From Prevotella fusca JCM 17724 (lineage in GTDB: Bacteria > Bacteroidota > Bacteroidia > Bacteroidales > Bacteroidaceae), in NCBI RefSeq assembly GCF_001262015.1, contig NZ_CP012074.1, positions 330,501 to 394,500 of the forward strand: DNA of 64,000 bases. The letters are read 5' to 3'. Below the pieces are notes generated by a model that did not search any database, was not told where the DNA came from, and saw only the letters and a program-made list of their open reading frames with translations. Below, piece after piece: positions 18,091-26,178 of this stretch. The stretch's first letter is position 1. Each line of letters opens with the position of its first letter. The position numbers and the translations under genes are program-made.

Positions 18091-18432
18091 CTATTCCGTC
18101 TTGAGCAGGTTCTGCAACACGACAGCATTGTTATGTTCTTCATCGTGTGCAGCGAATAGCAGGGTAGCAACAGGATGTGCCTTGAGTATGGCACGCAGCT
18201 CCTCCAAGGCCCCACTCTCTGCCAGCTCTGTACGGAACCGTTCGGCAAACTCGGGGAACCGTTCCGTATCATGTCCGAACCACTTTCGTAATTCATTACT
18301 TGGTGCAACCGACTTCAGCCAGAGGTCGATTTGCGCCTTTTCCTTGCTGATTCCCCTCGGCCATAATCGGTCAACGAGGATCCGATAACCGTCAGTTTCT
18401 TCTGTTGGTGTATAGATACGTTTGATTTTCAT
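18091..18432 (-). CDS. DUF488 family protein (YeaO-like)
   Basis: 113 residues, full length for the group. DUF488 signatures: IKRIYTPTEETDGYRILVDRLWPRGISKEKA, DLWLKSVAPSNELRKWFGHD, RFPEFAERFRTEL and TLLFAAHDEEHNNAVVL. Cytoplasmic; biochemical function unknown. No obvious promoter box upstream. Confidence 0.92.
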   Translation of the reverse strand: MKIKRIYTPTEETDGYRILVDRLWPRGISKEKAQIDLWLKSVAPSNELRKWFGHDTERFPEFAERFRTELAESGALEELRAILKAHPVATLLFAAHDEEHNNAVVLQNLLKTE

Positions 18433-18816
18433 TGTCTTCTATGTTTCAAAAGAGGGTGATACGATGGAGTTATGATTGTGTGATTGCTATAAATATAGGT
18501 GTGCTGCATTGAATGCAAGTATGTTTCTTTGTTGTTTTCTTCCTTGCTTTACCGATGTGTTCAAGCCTTTTTCAGTCAGTCTTTCAGCTTAACGGAGGAA
18601 TAGGGTGGTGCTGCAATGGCTGATGAGAGATAGCAGAATGACAGAAAGCAGGCTTGGACCTGTCGGTAATTAATAATGAAAACCTATTTGTATATACATT
18701 ATTCTTACTTGTTTTATGTGTGCAAAATTACAGAATATCATTCAGAAAGCAGGGTAACAAATGTGTCTGGGTGAGGTTAAAACGAGTTAAATCCGTCGGA
18801 ATAGAGAGAAACTTCG
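18433..18816. other. Intergenic, nothing recognised
   Basis: 384 bp between DUF488 and the Crp/Fnr promoter. It contains an isolated ACCGATGTGTT at about 18550 that also opens the GTGTTG arrays at 1611 and 20598, but no periodic repeat follows here. Confidence 0.4.
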
Positions 18817-18824
18817 TAACTTTG
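18817..18824 (+). promoter_or_regulatory. -7 box directly before the Crp/Fnr start
   Basis: TAACTTTG ends 4 bp before the ATG at 18829, with no clear TTG at the -33 position. Transcription would start at or near the first codon. See the finding on short leaders. Confidence 0.5.
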
Positions 18825-18828
18825 CGTC

Positions 18829-19500
18829 ATGGAAAGTAATGTAATGAACGCACTCCGTTCCTGTCCGCTTTTTGCAGGAATGAGTGAGATTGGGATAGAA
18901 CTGACACTGGGAAATGTCACACACCAGCTTGTTTCCCTGCCATCACATGAGGTGTATGCCTTGGCAGGCATGCCTTGCAAGTATGTTGATATCGTAGTGA
19001 GTGGAAATCTTATCTGCCGCATGGCAGCCTTGTCGGGCAAGCAGGTAGAGGTAAGTCGGCTGCGCAGTGGCAATATGGTTGCCCCGGCTTTCATCTTCTC
19101 AAAGGACAGGAGTCTGCCCGTGAGCGTCGAGACAGACGGCAAAGTGCAGCTTTTCCGTATGCGTCCCGAGGAGCTGAAGCGGCTGATAGACATGGATGAA
19201 GCCATCCGCATGAACTTTATCCGCATCCTCTCGAACATAGATGTGTTCCTCACGCAGAAGATGAAAATCCTAAGTCTGTTCACTGTCCGTGAGAAGGTGG
19301 CTTATCTGTTGATGGAATGTGCAGGCGAGCAGGGCAGCAATGAGGTTCATCTTGAGCGTTCACGGCAGGAGATAGCAGACTCGTTCGGCATACAGAAGTT
19401 CTCGTTGCTTCGTGTACTTTCCGACTTCGAGAAAGAGGGCGCAATAGAGATTGACGGGCGAAACATCAAGATTCTTGACCGTAGGAAGATGTTGAAGTAA
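18829..19500 (+). CDS. Crp/Fnr family transcriptional regulator
   Basis: 223 residues. A cyclic-nucleotide-binding-like beta barrel occupies residues 10-120 (ALRSCPLFAGMSEIGIE, DIVVSGNLICRMAALSGKQVEVSRLRSGNMVAPAFIF), then the dimer helix and a winged helix-turn-helix (SRQEIADSFGIQKFSLLRVLSDFEKEGAIEIDGRNIKILD). The cAMP-contact motif and the Fnr cysteines are absent, so the ligand is unknown. A second ATG at codon 6 (18844) could be the start, because the -7 box lies 4 bp before the first. It is followed by an exchanger gene 48 bp downstream. Confidence 0.9.
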   Translation: MESNVMNALRSCPLFAGMSEIGIELTLGNVTHQLVSLPSHEVYALAGMPCKYVDIVVSGNLICRMAALSGKQVEVSRLRSGNMVAPAFIFSKDRSLPVSVETDGKVQLFRMRPEELKRLIDMDEAIRMNFIRILSNIDVFLTQKMKILSLFTVREKVAYLLMECAGEQGSNEVHLERSRQEIADSFGIQKFSLLRVLSDFEKEGAIEIDGRNIKILDRRKMLK

Positions 19501-19548
19501 TCGCTCTTATCGTCCAATTCCATTTGTTTTTTATATTCCAAAGATGTA

Positions 19549-20484
19549 ATGATACTTAATGTTTTGTTTATTCTCACGGGGATTGTCCTCGTGTTGTGGG
19601 GTGCTGACCGACTTACTGATGGTGCTGTGGCTGTAGCGGAGAAGATGAAGATGCCACAGTTTGTAATAGGACTGACCATTGTCGCAATGGGTACAAGCAT
19701 GCCGGAGTTCTGTGTGAGTCTGATTTCTGCGTTGCGTGGAACGTCAGACCTGGCAGTGGGCAACATCATCGGCTCAAACATATTCAATGCGTTGCTCATA
19801 GTCGGCGTGGCGGCACTGGTTGCCCCGATGACGATTATGAGGAGTACGGTGAGGAAGGACATTCCTTTTTCACTTGTTGCGTCAGCAATGCTGCTGATAA
19901 TGTGTCTTGATGGCGACATAAACAGGATAGATGCTGCTGTCCTCTTTGCAATGTTCCTTATCTTTATGTATATGACTCTCAAGGGAGCAAGAACACAAGG
20001 TGCGAACGCCGGGGAGACTGTTGAGGCTGAAGGGAAGAAGCCAATGGCTACGTGGCTGTCAGTGGTGTGGATTTTCGTCGGTCTTGCCTGTCTGATAGGG
20101 GGTAGTAACCTGTTTGTGGAGGGTGCGACAGCTGTGGCAACAAACCTTGGTGTTTCAGAGGCTGTTATCGGTCTGACCATCGTTGCCGGGGGAACATCTC
20201 TTCCTGAATTGGCAACGAGTGTCGTTTCGGCCCGTAAGGGTAAGAGCGGTATTGCCATAGGAAACGCTCTCGGCTCTAACGTGTTCAACATCCTTGCCAT
20301 CCTTGGTGTTACGGGCATGATAACCCCGATGAAGTTGCAGGGTATCACTGCAACCGACCTCTCCATGCTGGTTATTTCGATAGTCCTTGTATGGCTTTTC
20401 TCCTTTACCAAGTACAGGATTATGCGATGGGAAGGAGCTGTGCTGACGGCGGTGTTTATAGGTTATATCTATTCTTTGCTGTAA
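19549..20484 (+). CDS. Calcium/sodium antiporter (CaCA family, YrbG-like)
   Basis: 311 residues, about ten membrane helices, with the two inverted alpha repeats of the family: GLTIVAMGTSMPEFCVSLISAL near residue 45 and GLTIVAGGTSLPELATSVVSAR near residue 205, each followed by GNIIGSNIFN or GNALGSNVFN. The acidic Glu of each repeat forms the ion site. Exports Ca in exchange for Na at the inner membrane. It may be co-transcribed with the Crp/Fnr gene. Confidence 0.94.
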   Translation: MILNVLFILTGIVLVLWGADRLTDGAVAVAEKMKMPQFVIGLTIVAMGTSMPEFCVSLISALRGTSDLAVGNIIGSNIFNALLIVGVAALVAPMTIMRSTVRKDIPFSLVASAMLLIMCLDGDINRIDAAVLFAMFLIFMYMTLKGARTQGANAGETVEAEGKKPMATWLSVVWIFVGLACLIGGSNLFVEGATAVATNLGVSEAVIGLTIVAGGTSLPELATSVVSARKGKSGIAIGNALGSNVFNILAILGVTGMITPMKLQGITATDLSMLVISIVLVWLFSFTKYRIMRWEGAVLTAVFIGYIYSLL

Positions 20485-20502
20485 ATAGCCACCTTGTTCA
20501 AA

Positions 20503-20650
20503 TTAGTGCTGCCCGGTAAACCTCTCCTGTACAAGTCAGTCATTAGTATGTTCGATATGTTGTAATGACCATAATGAACTTTTCTTCCCGTTTTAAACCG
20601 ATGTGTTGTTGCCCGTCACGCATGGTGTTGGGTACTAAACACGTTGCAAT
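20503..20650. repeat. GTGTTG-family element (two units)
   Basis: GTGTTG occurs at 20603 and 20625, 22 bp apart; later units are degraded. The preceding 95 bp share the blocks TTAGTGCTG, CGGTAAA, ATAATGAACTTT and ACCGATGTGTTGTTG, in the same order, with the sequence before the array at 1613. Confidence 0.6.
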
Positions 20651-20944
20651 AGGCTGTTGGGATGTGAGCGGTCTGTTGTCAGGAAAGAATTGTGCTACTG
20701 CAAATAAACAAAACATCTTTGATTAAGAGGGGCTTACTTTTACAAAGATAATATGATATAATCTATTTGGAGAGATTCTTACCTATAGAATATGGGTGAG
20801 TATTCCTGTGTATGGAAGGTTTTGAATTATCTTTACATAATTTCGAATCATCCTTGCGTAGAAAAGGTAGAAAAGTGTGTTTTGGAAGGTGTTTGTAACC
20901 ATTTGTGAACCAGTTGGTTATGAAATGCTGTTTGAAAAGGTGCT
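20651..20944. other. Intergenic, nothing recognised
   Basis: AT-rich. The last 70 bp (GTTTGTAACCA...CAGTTGGTTATGAAAT) resemble the sequence before the array at 55020, so they may belong to that repeat element. Confidence 0.4.
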
Positions 20945-21040
20945 TAGTTGGGCTTCAAAAGGGCGTTAATTAGACCTCAAAAGGGCGTTAGTTGCAATGC
21001 AATTAAGGCTTAATTGGAATGCAATTCAGCGTTGATTTGA
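20945..21040. repeat. Tandem array, CTTCAAAAGGGC family, 22-bp period
   Basis: The GGG of CAAAAGGGC or CTCAAAAGGGC lies at 20961 and 20983; degenerate units continue at about 21005 and 21027 (TTGCAATGCAATTAAGGC, TTGGAATGCAATTCAGC). The units contain TTG-N5-CAA palindromes. The remaining gap to 21503 (about 460 bp) shows no gene. Confidence 0.8.
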
Positions 21041-21503
21041 TTTTGAGTAAGGAAAAAAACGGACAAAAGCATATTCTTGCTACCTCCCTGAGATGGGGGA
21101 GTTGGTTACGGCGACACTCCCTGTTTAGCCCCAGTCGGTCATTAGAGCCCGTCAGGAAACAATACGATTAATAAGGATAATGAGTCCATTGTGGCTTGAT
21201 GAACTGTTTGGGTTAACCCAAGTCTATTCCGAAAGCAAAGCCATTGATAAGCAATAATGGATGTCATGGTTGTAATGAACAGGTCTGGACCTTATCTCCT
21301 TTCTTTTAAAATATTATCTAAATAAAATATTCCCAGATATTAGTATGTGAGTACCAATGCCTGGGAATAGATATGAGGAAGCTGTTACAGGGCTTTGCCC
21401 TTGCCTTAACAGGTGTTTCTGTGTACTTTGTATAATCCTTTAGGACTGTATCAGATAGCGATACAAATCTATCAGGAATAAGACTGCTTAGCGGTCTTAT
21501 CTC

Positions 21504-22349
21504 TTATTTCAGCTTCTCAGCCAGTACCTCCAGCAACTTTGCTTCTCTGAGGTCCATGGCTACAATCTTGCCCTCTGGGTCGAGGAGAATATTGGAAGGG
21601 ATGCTGCGGATGCCATAGATTGCTGATGCTGAGGACTCCCATCCCTTGAGGTCTGACATCTGAGGCCAGGTCATGCCCAGTTTCTCAACAGCCGCTGACC
21701 ACTGCAGTTTCTTGCTGTCGAAGCTGATACCGATAATCTCCAGACCTTTGTCTTTGAAACGTTTGTAAGCCTCAACAACGTTTGGCATTTCAGCACGACA
21801 GGGACCACACCAGCTTGCCCAGAAGTCAACCAGTACATATTTGCCTTTGCCAACCCACTGGCTCAGCTTCACCTGCTTGCCATCAAGATCCTCCATCGTG
21901 AGATCCTTGTACATAGAGCCCGGCTGGCGCAGCTTGTAAGAGTCGAAGAGCTGCTTTACCTTTGCCATTTCAGGTTCGTTGTAGTAGCCAGTCGTTGGGT
22001 CGCAGAGTTCCTTCAGCTCGTCGAATTCCACATCATACATGATGTTTGCAACATACTTTGCTGGGAACTTTGTGTTCTTGAACTTTCTGGCAATCTCCAG
22101 GGCTGTAGTCTTCTGTGCGTTGTAAAGAGAGTCAGCTTTCGTCATGATTTCGTTTAACTTAGCCTTTTCAGCATCCGTGAAACTTGCAGGATCCTTCTTT
22201 CCGAAAGTCTGGTAATCAGCCTCAAGCGTTTTGTACTGTGCCTCAATCTGAGACATCTTCTCTTCGTATGGCTTTGTGTCTTGCGCATTGGCAGCGAAAG
22301 CAGCTGTAGCCAGCACTGTCATTAAAATAATTTTCTTCATGTTAGTCAT
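21504..22349 (-). CDS. Exported TlpA-like thioredoxin family protein
   Basis: 281 residues. A signal peptide (MKKIILMTVLATAAFAANA) starts at residue 4; ATG 22340 is an equally good start. Residues 30-140 are a helical DUF4369-like region rich in charged residues. From about 145 a TlpA/ResA thioredoxin fold follows with YVLVDFWASWCGPCRAEMPN (CXXC motif) and the cis-Pro segment GIRSIPSNILLDPEGKIVA. Predicted periplasmic disulfide reductase. The promoter is close upstream; transcription is convergent with the exchanger. Confidence 0.9.
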   Translation of the reverse strand: MTNMKKIILMTVLATAAFAANAQDTKPYEEKMSQIEAQYKTLEADYQTFGKKDPASFTDAEKAKLNEIMTKADSLYNAQKTTALEIARKFKNTKFPAKYVANIMYDVEFDELKELCDPTTGYYNEPEMAKVKQLFDSYKLRQPGSMYKDLTMEDLDGKQVKLSQWVGKGKYVLVDFWASWCGPCRAEMPNVVEAYKRFKDKGLEIIGISFDSKKLQWSAAVEKLGMTWPQMSDLKGWESSASAIYGIRSIPSNILLDPEGKIVAMDLREAKLLEVLAEKLK

Positions 22350-22741
22350 TATTTTCGATAAGACTACAAAAGTAATGATTTTCTGTTTATCACAATGGGT
22401 AATTATGTTTTTTTATGCGTTTACCATCTTATTTATACGCAATTACAACATAGTGTTGCCTGTAAGACGGATGCTGATGAATGGTTTTTGAGTATCTTCG
22501 TTGTCCTGGTTTCTGTAAAAAGCGCACATGATGTTTAAGATGTGTATTAAAGTGTTTTGATGGTAAAATATTTGCAAATATATCGAAAAACCAACTTAAA
22601 TGTAATGTAATATAATAAAACTTTATTAATAATATTGTTACTTTTTTTATAGTTTTATGTAAAGTGCTATTTTTGTATAGCTGACTCATGAAGATTGTAC
22701 TCATCAGCTAAAAAAACTTATAATATATAATATAAAATCTT
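22350..22741. other. Divergent intergenic region with two promoters
   Basis: Holds the minus-strand -7 box TACTTTTG (22374-22367) for the TlpA-like gene and the plus-strand box TATTTTTG (22668-22675) for the next gene, whose leader would be about 60 nt. Between them the DNA is very AT-rich and nothing else is seen. Confidence 0.55.
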
Positions 22742-24409
22742 ATGGTTAAAAGTTTACATTCAATCCTGACACTTGTATTGGGATTATTTTCAGTGACTTC
22801 AATGGCTCAGAACGCACGAGTCACACCTGTCACAGCTCCGGAAGGAGGTTATTATCGTATTGTAAATGCCAAACAGCGTACTGATGACAAGCAATATGTG
22901 TATGTAACAGGAAAGATTGCCGCACAGCCTAATGCCACTAAAGCTGGAGTTGCAACATTGGCGGGTACTGTGGTACACCTTGAAACAAAGGTTGATGACA
23001 AAGACCCAGGCAGGCTTAATGTAACAACTCTTCGCTCTCAAGGCGTTGATGTTATCAATGGGTATTTGAATCCTGCGATTGAAAAGGTGGAGGGTGAGCT
23101 GAAGAAAAAGTTGAAAGAGAAACTTGGTGAATTAGGAGGGAATCTTGCCTATGGTACTATTAAACTTGATGTGATTGGAAAGTGGGATTTGAAGATGCAT
23201 ATGAAGCCTGTAAAGACATCTGATAATCGTAATGCTTACTATGCCTTCGCGACAGTCCCATCTATGGTGCCTGTTGTTAATTTTTATACAAGCTATTCTC
23301 AATTCCCCATCGTCGGAGGGAAGGTTAAGAATGCAGTAAAGGCTGTCTCAATGGATTTGTACAATGCTTTGGAAGCAAAGAATCCTGATAAGGTATGGGG
23401 TGTTGTGATGCAACTTGCATTGGCGAAGATTGAAAGCAGCCCATACGCTGGTACTGAAATTGCGAACGTTGTCAAGCGTTATATTGAAGCTAAACGTATC
23501 AATCAGGGACAAACTTATTATCTGATCTCTGGTGCGCTCAAGAAGGTCACAAAAGATAAAGCGTATGACCCAAATAATCCAACTGGAACATCACATAATG
23601 AATATGATGGTACTGAAGCGAAGTTTGACTTTGTCAATAATAATACTACTGACCAGTGGTATGGCCCAGAGCTTCCTGTCACAGGAGATGCTGCTATGTG
23701 GATTCTTGAGAAGGTGGATGATGCAAACTACTTCGGTGTGAAGCCTTCTGATAAAATGAAGGGTAAGGATGGTAAGTATTATACCACACTCTATGTTGAC
23801 TTCCCATTCCAGATCAAGGGAAATGTGATGGCTTATATCATTGAGGGTGTAAATGATAAGGATGCATCAGGCTACTACTATGCCAAGGTGAGGAAACTGG
23901 CTGGTCAAGGTGAGGTCGTTCCTGCACAGACAGCTGTTGTCTTAGAGTGTAACTCAACAAATCCTGCTGATAATCAGTTGTTACCTCAGGGTGATGAAAA
24001 GTTTAATCCAAGTAATAACCGCCTCTGTGGAACATTCTTTGGAGCGACTATTAATGGCTTAACAGTTAAGGATGGTACTGATACAGAACGCAATGTAACA
24101 CCTGATAACATCCGTGCATTCAATATCAACGACAAGGATTTGAGCAACCCGATTGGTTTCTACAAGGTTAAGAAGGGTGTTACAACTGTTCCTGGAAACA
24201 AGGCATTCCTTGTATTGACTGACGCAGAGGCACAGGCAAAGGGCTTTATCTTGACCTTTGAAGACGGTAGTACGACAGGTATCGAAACAGTCGAGACCTC
24301 AAAGGGCAACATAGAAGACGGTGTTTACTATGACTTGCAGGGTCGTCGTGTTGAGAACCCAACCCGTGGTATCTACATCGTGAATGGTAAGAAAGTTGTA
24401 ATTAAGTAA
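22742..24409 (+). CDS. Secreted hypothetical protein with short T9SS-like C-terminus
   Basis: 555 residues with a signal peptide (MVKSLHSILTLVLGLFSVTSMA). I do not recognise a catalytic domain. Residues 20-60 (PEGGYYRIVNAKQRTDDKQYVYVTG) resemble ricin-like or beta-trefoil starts seen in Bacteroidota surface proteins. Residues 95-130 are Lys/Glu-rich and probably helical. The C-terminus (GVYYDLQGRRVENPTRGIYI followed by VNGKKVVIK) is the short DLQGRR...GIYIVNGKK form common at the ends of Prevotella and Bacteroides exported proteins, so a surface or secreted fate is inferred. It is followed after 17 bp by a 68-codon gene. Confidence 0.7.
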   Translation: MVKSLHSILTLVLGLFSVTSMAQNARVTPVTAPEGGYYRIVNAKQRTDDKQYVYVTGKIAAQPNATKAGVATLAGTVVHLETKVDDKDPGRLNVTTLRSQGVDVINGYLNPAIEKVEGELKKKLKEKLGELGGNLAYGTIKLDVIGKWDLKMHMKPVKTSDNRNAYYAFATVPSMVPVVNFYTSYSQFPIVGGKVKNAVKAVSMDLYNALEAKNPDKVWGVVMQLALAKIESSPYAGTEIANVVKRYIEAKRINQGQTYYLISGALKKVTKDKAYDPNNPTGTSHNEYDGTEAKFDFVNNNTTDQWYGPELPVTGDAAMWILEKVDDANYFGVKPSDKMKGKDGKYYTTLYVDFPFQIKGNVMAYIIEGVNDKDASGYYYAKVRKLAGQGEVVPAQTAVVLECNSTNPADNQLLPQGDEKFNPSNNRLCGTFFGATINGLTVKDGTDTERNVTPDNIRAFNINDKDLSNPIGFYKVKKGVTTVPGNKAFLVLTDAEAQAKGFILTFEDGSTTGIETVETSKGNIEDGVYYDLQGRRVENPTRGIYIVNGKKVVIK

Positions 24410-24426
24410 GAAGGAGGATGATTATT

Positions 24427-24633
24427 ATGAAGAAGATATATTTAACTCCTCAGTGTGAACAGGTCGTCCTGAATGTCAATGGTGACATTCTTGATAATAA
24501 TTTTGGTAATCAGAGTGGTGTGCCGGTAGAACCACAGAAACCTGGTCCAGGTGGTTCTGACGAAGGCGTAGGTGGCTTTGAAGCCAAGGAAACCGAATGG
24601 GGCGATATTCATTTCACTCCTTGGGAGGATTAA
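24427..24633 (+). CDS. 68-residue peptide, MKK-Y-TP type
   Basis: The start is taken at 24427 (MKKIYLTPQCEQVVLN) because AAGGAGG at 24411-24417 is correctly spaced for it but abuts the earlier ATG at 24418. The first 16 residues resemble the many short Bacteroidales peptides that begin MKK-x-Y-x-x-P. The remainder is Gly/Pro/Glu-rich (PQKPGPGGSDEGVGG) and ends acidic and aromatic (GDIHFTPWED). There is no signal peptide. It lies 17 bp after the secreted 555-residue protein, so the two are very likely one operon, closed by the terminator at 24700. Function unknown. Confidence 0.65.
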   Translation: MKKIYLTPQCEQVVLNVNGDILDNNFGNQSGVPVEPQKPGPGGSDEGVGGFEAKETEWGDIHFTPWED

Positions 24634-24699
24634 AGCCTATTCCGATAGGTCTGTAGTGTAGTTCTTGGTCTTATCTAAAGCTACATTGCACATAATGAA

Positions 24700-24779
24700 A
24701 AGTGTGTCAGAAGGCTGATTCTGTAAACGGACAGAGTGTCTGTTCTTGCAGTTCAGCGTTCTGGCACACTTCTCTTTTT
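24700..24779 (+). terminator. Long intrinsic terminator before the queuosine block
   Basis: Outer arms 24700-24712 and 24759-24771 (AAGTGTGTCAGAA) pair over 13 bp with one wobble; an inner hairpin GACAGA-GTG-TCTGTT lies within. A T-rich tract (CTCTTTTTC) follows. Confidence 0.75.
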
Positions 24780-24813
24780 CGGTATAAGTTAAGGCTGTTT
24801 GGATAAAATTGTG

Positions 24814-24873
24814 TACCTTTGCAGCCGCTTTATTGAATAGGGGTACTTGATAAACCCCCTTTAACAAAACAAG
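24814..24873 (+). promoter_or_regulatory. Promoter and preQ1-I riboswitch of the queuosine-precursor transporter
   Basis: The -7 box TACCTTTG is at 24814-24821. The aptamer follows: AGGGG (24839-24843) pairs with CCCCU (24856-24860), the loop is rich in U/A, and the A-rich tail UUAACAAAACAAG at 24861-24873 is the 3' strand that forms the H-type pseudoknot. The tail matches that of the well-studied Thermoanaerobacter preQ1-I riboswitch as I remember it. The tail ends 3 nt before the ATG at 24877, so ligand binding would hide the translation start. Downstream is a transporter of the right family. Confidence 0.85.
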
Positions 24874-24876
24874 ATA

Positions 24877-25569
24877 ATGACAAAAAGTAAGCAACAAGTG
24901 AGTGTGCTGTTTATGCTTTTCAGCATCCTCTTTTGTGTTTGTCTCATCTCGGCAAACATTCTTGAAACAAAGCAGATTTCAGTGTTAGGTATCTCATTGA
25001 CAGGTGGATTGATCGTGTTTCCAATCTCTTACATCATCAACGACTGTGTCTGTGAGGTATGGGGTTTCCAAAAGACACGTCTCTTGATATGGACAGGCTT
25101 TGCCATGAACTTCTTTTTTGTGGCAATGGGTGCACTGTGTGATTGGATTCCGGGTGCGCCTTATTGGAACAATGACGCTGGTTTCCATGCCATCTTCGGT
25201 CTGGCTCCACGTGTTGCAGCAGCTTCTTTCGTTGCTTTCATCGTGGGCTCATTTGCCAATGCCTATATGATGAGCAGGATGAAGATTCATGACAAGGGGC
25301 GCAACTTTTCATTGCGTGCCATCCTCAGCACTATTGTAGGTGAGAGTTTCGACTCCATCATCTTTTTCCCGTTGGCATTGGGTGGTGTCGTTCCTACAGA
25401 GGAACTTCCGAAGCTGATGCTGTGGCAGGTAGCGTTGAAGACAATCTATGAGGTAATTGCTCTTCCAATAACTATCCGTGTGGTAAAGGCTTTGAAGGCA
25501 CATGAGGGTGAAGATGTTTACGACAACAACGTGAACTACAGTATCTGGAAGATATTTGCATTAAGCTGA
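24877..25569 (+). CDS. yhhQ: Queuosine precursor transporter (YhhQ/VUT family)
   Basis: 230 residues, six membrane helices. The segments LFSILFCVCLISANILETKQISV, FPISYIINDCVCEVWGFQKTR and ESFDSIIFFPLAL are diagnostic. E. coli YhhQ imports preQ0 and preQ1 across the inner membrane. The preQ1-I riboswitch directly before the start supports this function. Queuosine genes queC, queD and queE are not in the window, so this organism may depend on salvage or keep them elsewhere. A hairpin separates it from queF. Confidence 0.94.
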   Translation: MTKSKQQVSVLFMLFSILFCVCLISANILETKQISVLGISLTGGLIVFPISYIINDCVCEVWGFQKTRLLIWTGFAMNFFFVAMGALCDWIPGAPYWNNDAGFHAIFGLAPRVAAASFVAFIVGSFANAYMMSRMKIHDKGRNFSLRAILSTIVGESFDSIIFFPLALGGVVPTEELPKLMLWQVALKTIYEVIALPITIRVVKALKAHEGEDVYDNNVNYSIWKIFALS

Positions 25570-25594
25570 ATTAATCAAGAAGTTAAAGGAACAG

Positions 25595-25657
25595 AAGGAG
25601 TTAAGCCAATATTGCTTGTTGCCAACCAGGCGACTGAAACACTTGGCTTAACTCCTT
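25595..25657 (+). terminator. Long hairpin between the transporter gene and queF
   Basis: A perfect 15-bp stem, AAGGAGTTAAGCCAA (25595-25609) with its complement at 25643-25657, and a 33-nt loop. Few T follow. The same arm sequence is in the hairpin at 6537, so this may be a mobile or recurrent terminator rather than a queuosine-specific control. Confidence 0.65.
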
Positions 25658-25690
25658 TTAATTTATTCTAAATCCCATAAATAGAAGAAT

Positions 25691-26146
25691 ATGGAAAGAA
25701 ATGAAGAAGGCTTGCAGTCATTAGGCTCGCAGACCCAATATAAGATGGATTATGCGCCAGAGGTGCTGGAATCATTTGTAAACAAACATCCCGATAATGA
25801 CTATTGGGTACGCTTCAACTGTCCTGAATTTACAAGTCTGTGTCCTATCACTGGTCAGCCGGACTTTGCTGAGATTCGTATTTCATACATCCCAGACGTG
25901 CGTATGGTAGAGAGTAAGAGTCTGAAACTTTATCTCTTCAGCTTCCGTAATCACGGCGACTTCCACGAGGACTGTGTGAACACGATTATGAAAGATCTTA
26001 TCAAGTTGATGGACCCTAAGTATATCGAGGTTACAGGTCTCTTCACACCACGTGGCGGTATCAGCATCTATCCTTATGCTAATTATGGTCGTAAGGGTAC
26101 AAAGTATGAGCAGTTGGCTGAACAGCGGTTTATCAATCACGAATAA
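25691..26146 (+). CDS. queF: NADPH-dependent 7-cyano-7-deazaguanine reductase (preQ1 synthase)
   Basis: 151 residues, the single-domain YkvM type. It reduces the nitrile of preQ0 to the aminomethyl of preQ1. The catalytic Cys is in [14 protein letters not shown], the NADPH motif is [16 protein letters not shown], and the zinc-site and catalytic region reads HEDCVNTI. It lies 121 bp after the transporter on the same strand; together they would import preQ0 and convert it to preQ1 for tRNA insertion. Confidence 0.97.
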   Translation: MERNEEGLQSLGSQTQYKMDYAPEVLESFVNKHPDNDYWVRFNCPEFTSLCPITGQPDFAEIRISYIPDVRMVESKSLKLYLFSFRNHGDFHEDCVNTIMKDLIKLMDPKYIEVTGLFTPRGGISIYPYANYGRKGTKYEQLAEQRFINHE

Positions 26147-26178
26147 CGAAGGTGTATATTAATAAAAACCATTAAGAT

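Noticed and set aside
17949..18308. 119-codon frame overlapping the DUF488 gene
   Set aside because: Shadow of the DUF488 gene, which has clear family motifs.
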